A DNA stretch of 64,000 nucleotides, from assembly GCF_026151205.1 (NCBI RefSeq), contig NC_087080.1:14267337-14331336 (forward strand), written 5' to 3'. A program made the translations under genes and the position numbers. Of this stretch, positions 60,201-64,000 are shown one piece after another (position 1 is the stretch's first letter; every line of letters starts with the position of its first letter). Source of the DNA: Bolinopsis microptera (lineage: Eukaryota; Ctenophora; Tentaculata; Lobata; Bolinopsidae). The notes below the pieces were generated by a model. It worked only from the letters and a program-made list of their open reading frames with translations. It was not told the origin of the DNA and did not search any database.

Positions 60201-63123
60201 AGGAGGAGGAGGAGGAGGAGGAGGAGGAGGAGGCTGTGTCTCCAATGTCTCCAAAAGCTGTGTCTCTAATGTCCCCAATGTCCCAAATGTCCCCAATGTC
60301 TCCAATGTCTCCAAAAGCTGTGTCTCCAATGTCTCCAAAAGCTGTGTCTCTAATGTCCCCAATGTCCCAAATGTCCCAAATGTCTCCAATGTCTCCAAAA
60401 GCTGTGTCTCCAATGTCTCCAATGTCTCCAATGTCTCCAATGTCTTTGTCTTTTTCGAAAAGATAAGGTGCGGGAGACATTGGAGACATGTCACCCCCCC
60501 CCCTGTATAGTATAGTAAACCAATCAGCGCTATATTTTAAGTTCCAATATTGCACCTGCTGTTACATCTGATCAACCAGCGTTCAGCGGTGTAGAGCGTG
60601 TAGTGCGAAAATATTGAAAATATTCGGTCGATCAGCTTAAATATTAGTATCTTATACTGAACTAGATAGTATCTGTATATACTATTCAGTCCAAAGGAAG
60701 GATATATAGTATAGCAATCAGAAAACTTTCAAAAATCTCATGACAATGGGGGAAACCTAAACTCTGAAAAGTTCCAACTTATTATATATATAGAAATATG
60801 TGCTTGTACCTCTTATAATGACATTCACGGTCTACTTACCCTGTAGACCCAGCTGAACGAGCCCACATCTGAAGTCCTGTATCTGTCTGTCCCCCCTCCC
60901 CCACTTACCCTGTAGACCCAGCTGAACGAGCCCACATCTGAAGTCCTGTATCTGTCTGTCTCCCCTCCCCACTTACCCTGTAGACCCAGCTGAACGAGCC
61001 CACATCTGAAGTCCTGTATCTGTCTGTCTCCCCTCCCCCCACTTACCCTGTAGACCCAGCTGAACGAGCCCACATCTGAAGTCCTGTATCTGTCTGTCCC
61101 CCCTCCCCCCACTTACCCTGTAGACCCAGCTGAACGAGCCCACATCTGAAGTCCTGTATCTGTCTGTCCCCCCTCCCCCACTTACCCTGTAGACCCAGCT
61201 GAACGAGCCCACATCTGAAGTCCTGTATCTGTCTGTCCCCCCTCCCCCACTTACCCTGTAGACCCAGCTGAACGAGCCAAAGTCCCCTGTATCTTGTTGT
61301 GTCTTCCCGCTATTCCCCCCCCCCCCCCCCCCCCCCCACCCCCCCCCACCCACTTACCCACTTACCCCCCAAACCCCACTTCTTCCACCCCACCCACTTC
61401 CCCCCACTCCACACTCCCCCCACCCCCCACCCCCCACACTTCCCACTCCCACTTCCCCACTTCCCACTCCCCCCCCACTCCCCCCCCCCCCCCCCCCCAC
61501 CCACTCCACCCCCACTTTAACACTGTAGTAGACCCGCTGGCTGCAGCTGAACGAAGTCCACATCTGAACTGAAAAAGTCTGTATCTGTTTTCTGGTCTCC
61601 CGCTTATCCCCCCCACCCCCACTTACCCACCCCCCACTTCCCTGTTTAGACCCAGTGAAACGAAAAGCCCACTTCTGAAAGTCCTGTATCTGTCTGTCCC
61701 CCCCCCCCCCCCACTCCCCCCCCACTTCCCCCCCCCCCCCCCCAACTTTACCCTGGTTGACCCAGCTGAACGATAGGCCCCCACTTCTGAAGTCCGGTAT
61801 CTGTTCTGTTCCCCGCTATCCCCCCCCCCCACTTACCCTGTTAGTACCCAGACTGAACGAGCCCACTTCTGAAGTCCTGTATCTGTCTGTCCCCGCTAAT
61901 CCCCCCCCCCCACTTACCCTGTACGATCCCAGCTGAACGAGCCAATTCTGAAGTCCTGTATCTGTACTGTCTCCCCCCCCCCCCACTTCCTGTAGACCAG
62001 CTGAACGAGCCCAATCTGGAAGTCTGTATCTGTCTGTTCCCTCCACCATTACCTGGAGGACCAGTGAACGAGCCCACATCTGAACGTCTGTATCTGTCTG
62101 TCTCCCTCCCCCCACTTTACCCTGTTGACCAGCTGAACGAGCCCACATCTGAAGTCCGTATCTTCTGGTTCTCCTCTCCCCCCACTTACCTGTAGGACCC
62201 GCTGAACGAGGACCCACATCTGAAGTCCTGTATCTGTCTGTCTCCCCTCCCCCCACTTACCCTGTAGACCAGCTGGAACGAGCCCACATCTGACGTCCGT
62301 ATATGTCTGTCTCCCCCCCCCCCCAACTTACCCTGTAGACCCAGCTGAACGAGCCCACATTGAAGTCCTGTATCTGTCTGTCCCCTGCTGTCCAGGATAT
62401 CCACCTATAGGGACTAGCTCCTTCTCGGTAACCGAATAGTTTACCCCTGAAGAGAGGATGGTGAGTAATAAGACAACTGACTAACTTGATAAGTGAGATA
62501 TCGGTTCTCTCCCTGACATAATTCTGGTAACATGCCTGTAATCCAGCGTACCATCTAGATGGCTTCTTAGTGTGGACGATAAACGTAATAAAGTACTCCT
62601 GAAAAAGCACACCCCTATCCTTGAAGTCTATTTTAATATAATTCGTGTAAAACGTTAAAAATGTTGCCCAATCAGATCAATTTGATTTGTACAAGGATTA
62701 TATCCTGTGCATATGTTTCTACTCTCAGCACACTGTGCATGTCATTGAATAACATTTCAATTTAATTAAGAGTTGAATCCAAATTTTACAAATATGGCCT
62801 CACGTTTTACACGAATTATATTAAAATAGACTTCAAGAATAGGGGTGTGCTTATTCGGGAGTACTGTATTACTTTATCGGTCACATGAGCCTATAGGATT
62901 AAAAAATACCAACCACATATTTTATCACATTTCAATATTGAACTAATTCAGCGCTGGCTGGTTGCCAAGTTTTTTGGTTGCCAAGTTTACCAACTCACGA
63001 GGGGTTGATTTCGAGTCCTTCCTCGAACAGGTTCCTAATGGTAGTTATGGAGGACTTAGTGCTGGATAAAACAGTCTCATCCTCGTCAAATATACTCTTT
63101 CTGTGTGTCTCGACACCGTCCAC
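45224..63123 (-). CDS. long-chain acyl-CoA synthetase, 5' partial
   Basis: Activates long-chain fatty acids to acyl-CoA via an acyl-AMP intermediate, on ER, peroxisome or mitochondrial membranes. Minus-strand exons: 63123-62999, 62446-62332, 56478-56365, 56001-55939, 53119-53001, 51575-51473, 50437-50325, 49756-49663, 49121-48991, 48410-48285, 48137-47993, 46619-46501, 46314-46205, 45883-45793, 45672-45475, 45367-45224. They total 1910 nt, one short of 637 codons: exon 62446-62332 lacks 1 nt. Motifs in order: LVGIFAKNSPQW, VPLYLTLG, the AMP-binding loop YTSG/TTGKPKG across an intron, SYLPLAHV, PTIFPAVPRVLNK, EGYGQTE, GYYKQPE, WLYSGDIG, LIDR/KKNIFKLSQGEYIAPEK and the C-terminal lysine region LTPTFKKKR. 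The N-terminal membrane anchor exon is outside the window. The match is to animal ACSL1/5/6- or ACSL-like enzymes; the subtype is not assigned. Confidence 0.93.
46440..46500 (-). repeat. GTAATA donor-like array at ACSL exon end
   Basis: On the minus strand the exon ends GTATTCCAG and continues GTAATAGTTGG, GTAATAATGG, GTAACACGTGG and so on: about six 10-11-bp units, each starting with a GTAA donor-like tetramer. The array begins at the splice donor itself. Confidence 0.75.
46712..48045 (-). repeat. 59-bp x ~22 minisatellite carrying ACSL exon end and donor
   Basis: Exact 59-bp period from 46741 to 48039 (22 intervals) with few substitutions. On the minus strand each unit is 53 bp of exon end (AACCGAGACATCAGCTGC to GATACTGTACCAG, encoding TETSAASSSYLLGDTVP) followed by 6 bp of intron (GTTAGT). 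The most upstream copy in the transcript is joined to the rest of the exon (EGYGQTE). The reading is completed by the exon at 46619 (GHVGVPG), which proves the junction. The other copies lie in the intron. Confidence 0.95.
48352..48760 (-). repeat. 82-bp x 5 repeat carrying ACSL acceptor
   Basis: AAACGCGTTCTGAAG recurs at 48402, 48484, 48566, 48648 and 48730, a period of exactly 82 bp. On the minus strand each unit is 23 bp of intron tail (ending TTTTCTTCAG) and 59 bp of exon head (encoding NAFNYGVGCKVAEVEGGIV). Only the last copy in transcript order continues into the complete exon. Confidence 0.93.
49140..49270 (-). repeat. GCATATTGTAGGGTACA repeats
   Basis: Three to four copies of CACGTGCATATTGTAGGGTA or variants in the intron upstream (in transcript sense) of ACSL exon 49121, beginning about 40 bp from the acceptor. 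Confidence 0.6.
50448..51052 (-). repeat. 12-bp GTTACAGTGTGT minisatellite
   Basis: About 50 units of GTTACAGTGTGT or GTTACAGTGCGT with interspersed GTTAGAGAGTGTGTG blocks that form a higher-order period. The array ends about 10 bp from the acceptor of ACSL exon 50437-50325, which encodes TTGKPKG. Long open frames across it are artefacts of the repeat. Confidence 0.95.
51400..51497 (-). repeat. 31-37-bp x 3 repeat carrying ACSL exon end and donor
   Basis: Three copies of TAACCACTAGTGTAACAGAT plus AATAG(CAAT)AGTG. On the minus strand each holds the exon end (ATTATCTGTTACACTAGTG, encoding IICYTSG) and the GTTAGT donor. The junction is fixed by the next exon, which completes G and continues TTGKPKG. 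The copies at 51400-51465 lie in the intron. Confidence 0.85.
51601..52076 (-). repeat. 156-bp x 3 tandem repeat in ACSL intron
   Basis: AAAGTCAATTTTTACAGCAC recurs at 51631, 51787 and 51943. Units include a TAAATAAATAAA head and end AGCAGGCCACCCTA. The copies are almost identical. The array begins about 20 bp from the acceptor of exon 51575. Confidence 0.93.
52632..52822. mobile_element. ~190-bp miniature TIR element
   Basis: GGCCTGCCACTCCCATTTCT with ACTATTTCC at the left, and the complement (ATAGTGAAAAAGAGGGAGTG, GCAAGCC) at the right. A lone related end, AAAGAGGGAGTGGAAGACCA, is at 10528. The target duplication is not resolved. Confidence 0.5.
52890..52998 (-). repeat. GTCACACT array at ACSL donor
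   Basis: On the minus strand exon 53119-53001 ends ATATAAAG and the intron begins GTCACCTAGA, then GTCACACT, GTCACACT, GTCGCATT and so on: about twelve 8-9-bp units, each beginning with the donor-like GTCAC or GTCGC. Confidence 0.85.
53173..54814. mobile_element. 1.64-kb TIR element with symmetrical motif arrays
   Basis: Terminal inverted repeats TACGGGTGAACCGCCCCTAA and its near-complement (about 29 bp, two mismatches), flanked by ATA on both sides, a possible 3-bp duplication as in Harbinger-type elements. CCCCTAAAA(T/C)GTCA occurs six times forward in the left half (53183, 53370, 53527, 53550, 54067, 54090) and six times in reverse in the right half (54243, 54266, 54425, 54448, 54770, 54788). 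No transposase frame. It lies in an ACSL intron. Confidence 0.82.
55062..55930 (-). repeat. GTTACTGTGGTTACTATGG minisatellite at ACSL donor
   Basis: About 870 bp of 12-31-bp phrases (GTTACTGTGGTTACTATGG, then TTACTGGTTAGTT). On the minus strand the array starts at the donor of exon 56001-55939: AAAACA, then GTGAGTAACAACTAACAAG, then CAGTAACAACTAAC units, so the donor itself resembles one repeat unit. Confidence 0.9.
56484..56590 (-). repeat. ~40-bp x 3 repeat of ACSL acceptor tract
   Basis: On the minus strand TATTTCACTATTTCAG, GAGACACCGATAATTTA-type units recur about three times. The last ends as the acceptor (CACTATTTCAG) of exon 56478-56365. At least one upstream copy also has an intact TATTTCAG. 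On the donor side of the same exon a TTATTAG array starts about 20 bp into the intron. Confidence 0.75.
57007..60501. mobile_element. 3.5-kb TIR element with polypurine minisatellite core
   Basis: The ends are inverted: GGGGGGGTGACATGTCTCC at the left and its complement at the right, flanked by a direct repeat CCTGTATAG (56998-57006 and 60502-60510), an 8-9-bp target duplication of the hAT type. Inside each end are arrays of GGAGACATT or its complement, with a conserved GTCTTTTT..AAAAGATA.GGTGC segment. The core, about 57220-60235, is almost pure GGAGGA-type purine repeat with GACTGAGGA, GACCCAGGA and GACTCAGGA variants and higher-order repeats of several hundred bases. No transposase. Open frames here are repeat artefacts. 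Confidence 0.82.
60830..62400 (-). repeat. ~69-bp x ~19 minisatellite carrying ACSL exon end and donor
   Basis: On the minus strand each unit is ACAGACAGATACAGGACTTC, then AGATGTGGGCTCGTTCAGC, then TGGGTCTACAGG, then GTAAGTGGGGGAGGGG. The exon part encodes RQIQDFRCGLVQLGLQ in the frame required by the flanking exons; the intron part is the donor plus a G-rich tail. The copy joined to unique exon sequence is at 62332-62446. Copies at 60830-61270 are nearly perfect, while those at 61300-62320 carry many small indels and long poly-C runs. Several open frames across it are artefacts. Confidence 0.93.
62447..62998 (-). other. ACSL intron
   Basis: Intron between the first two visible ACSL exons. 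It holds an inverted pair around 62600-62860 (CACACCCCTATTCTTGAAGT-like sequence and its complement, with TTTTAATATAATTCGTGTAA), probably another small TIR element of about 250 bp. Confidence 0.55.
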
Positions 63124-63635
63124 CTGCAAATATTAGAGGTTAGGCAAAGTGCAGTAACATGTCCTTACCATCAGGGGCGTGGCAAGGGCGTGGCACTTGG
63201 CTAGTTGTAAAGTCACACGATATAGCAGATACTTAATACCACACAATACCCCTTAACAGCTAACTTCACTCACCCATCATACCCCACCGTACACAAAGTG
63301 TTGGAGGTATGTGAAAAACCCAGTATAGGACCATAACAAGCCCGGCGTGATAAAGAGAATATATTACATGGATATAACTAATGTATTACATGATATTACT
63401 AATATGATAAGCTGGCTGGAACAAGGAACACCAACCACCAGGTTCTTTTAAGACTGGTATTTTAATGTTAACTAGATCAGGTTATCGGGCTGTAATTTAA
63501 CACTGGGACGCGGTGGAACCCTCAGTGAACATTCTAGAACAATTGGAAAACTGCAACGCCCAAATGTTTGTCAAACCGACTGATATGAATCCTGATAGGA
63601 TTCATTGAATCCTATCTGCACAAATTTGTATGTTG
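63124..63635. other. ACSL intron, no other feature seen
   Basis: Sequence upstream (minus sense) of the first visible ACSL exon. The next exon in the 5' direction, expected to encode the membrane anchor, is not present before the window ends. Confidence 0.5.
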
Positions 63636-63649
63636 TCTGCGCACTTAAA

Positions 63650-64000
63650 GAAACTATATATACGTACGGGTAAGGAGCAAGGAGGAGGGATTGTAGATAT
63701 CGTACGGGTAAGAGCAAGGAGAAGGGACTATATACGTACAGGTAAGGAGCAAGGAGAAGGGACTATATACGTACAGGTAAGGAGCAAGGAGAAGGGACTA
63801 TATACGTACAGGTAAGGAGCAAGGAGAAGGGACTATATACGTACAGGTAAGGAGCAAGGAGAAAAAACTATATACGTACGGGTAAGGAGCAAGGAGAAGG
63901 GTCTATATACGTACAGGTAAGGGGCAAGGAGACGGGACTATATACGTACAGGTAAGGGCAAGCGAGAAGGGGACTATTAGTAACAGGTAAGGAAGCAAGG
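63650..64000 (+). repeat. ~35-bp minisatellite at window end
   Basis: About ten units of TATATACGTACAGGTAAGGA plus GCAAGGAGAAGGGAC, with small changes, running off the window. Read on the plus strand each unit has a consensus donor (ACAG/GTAAGG), but the known gene here is on the minus strand. Confidence 0.9.

Noticed and set aside
59907-60555. Open frames rich in Glu, Ser, Pro or LETLETQ/MSPMSP repeats
   Set aside because: Low-complexity translations of the purine repeat and GGAGACATT arrays inside a mobile element.
60825-62404. Repeated minus-strand frames (YRTSDVGSFSWVYR-type)
   Set aside because: Wrong frame of the duplicated synthetase exon; the frame compatible with neighbouring exons is QIQDFRCGLVQLGLQ.

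Overview
This is animal nuclear DNA. It is AT-rich, with intron-split eukaryotic genes (GT..AG introns), a nuclear tRNA-Ser, a 143-residue cytosolic ribosomal protein S23, CR1-like retrotransposon debris, many small terminal-inverted-repeat (TIR) DNA elements and a very large amount of minisatellite. The retrotransposon endonuclease fragment and the TSP1-domain secreted protein look most like cnidarian sequences, so an early-branching invertebrate, possibly a cnidarian, is my guess. That assignment is an inference with low-to-moderate confidence.

Layout. About 0.95-8.3 kb (+): a BACK-Kelch (KLHL-type) gene in nine exons whose BTB part must lie before the window. 8.8 kb (-): tRNA-Ser(GCU). 10.0-11.2 kb (-): RPS23 in three exons. 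11.2-29 kb: no intact gene; nested dispersed repeats, an 857-bp TIR element, a 1.24-kb tandem duplication carrying a dead CR1 endonuclease fragment, and a 2.7-kb piggyBac-type foldback element. 29.1 kb (+): a complete retrotransposon ORF1-type gene. 31.3 kb (+): a HIRAN-like gene broken by a 129-bp insertion. 32.9-33.8 kb (-): the 3' end of a CR1-like reverse transcriptase gene. 34.0-34.9 kb (+): a small unrecognised coiled-coil gene whose 3' flank is also present upstream. 36.1-38.0 kb (-): an Ig-plus-multipass membrane protein, partial. 39.5-40.3 kb (+): an intronless secreted TSP1 protein. 41.9-44.5 kb: a hAT-type miniature element and a 366-bp tandem array. 45.2-63.1 kb (-): sixteen exons of a long-chain acyl-CoA synthetase gene, missing only the N-terminal anchor exon(s); its introns hold tandem arrays and two large TIR elements.

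The most unusual feature is the relation between tandem arrays and splice sites. In the Kelch and acyl-CoA synthetase genes, five arrays have repeat units that contain an exon/intron junction: exon sequence, the AG/GT boundary and intron sequence are copied together, from 3 to about 23 times. Many other introns in the same two genes have an array starting or ending within a few bases of a splice site. RPS23 shows none of this. A second theme is that several TIR elements (piggyBac-like, Harbinger-like, hAT-like and one with a 3-kb polypurine core) carry symmetrical arrays of a short motif running inward from both ends. The genes appear to be unrelated neighbours; I see no operon or shared pathway.
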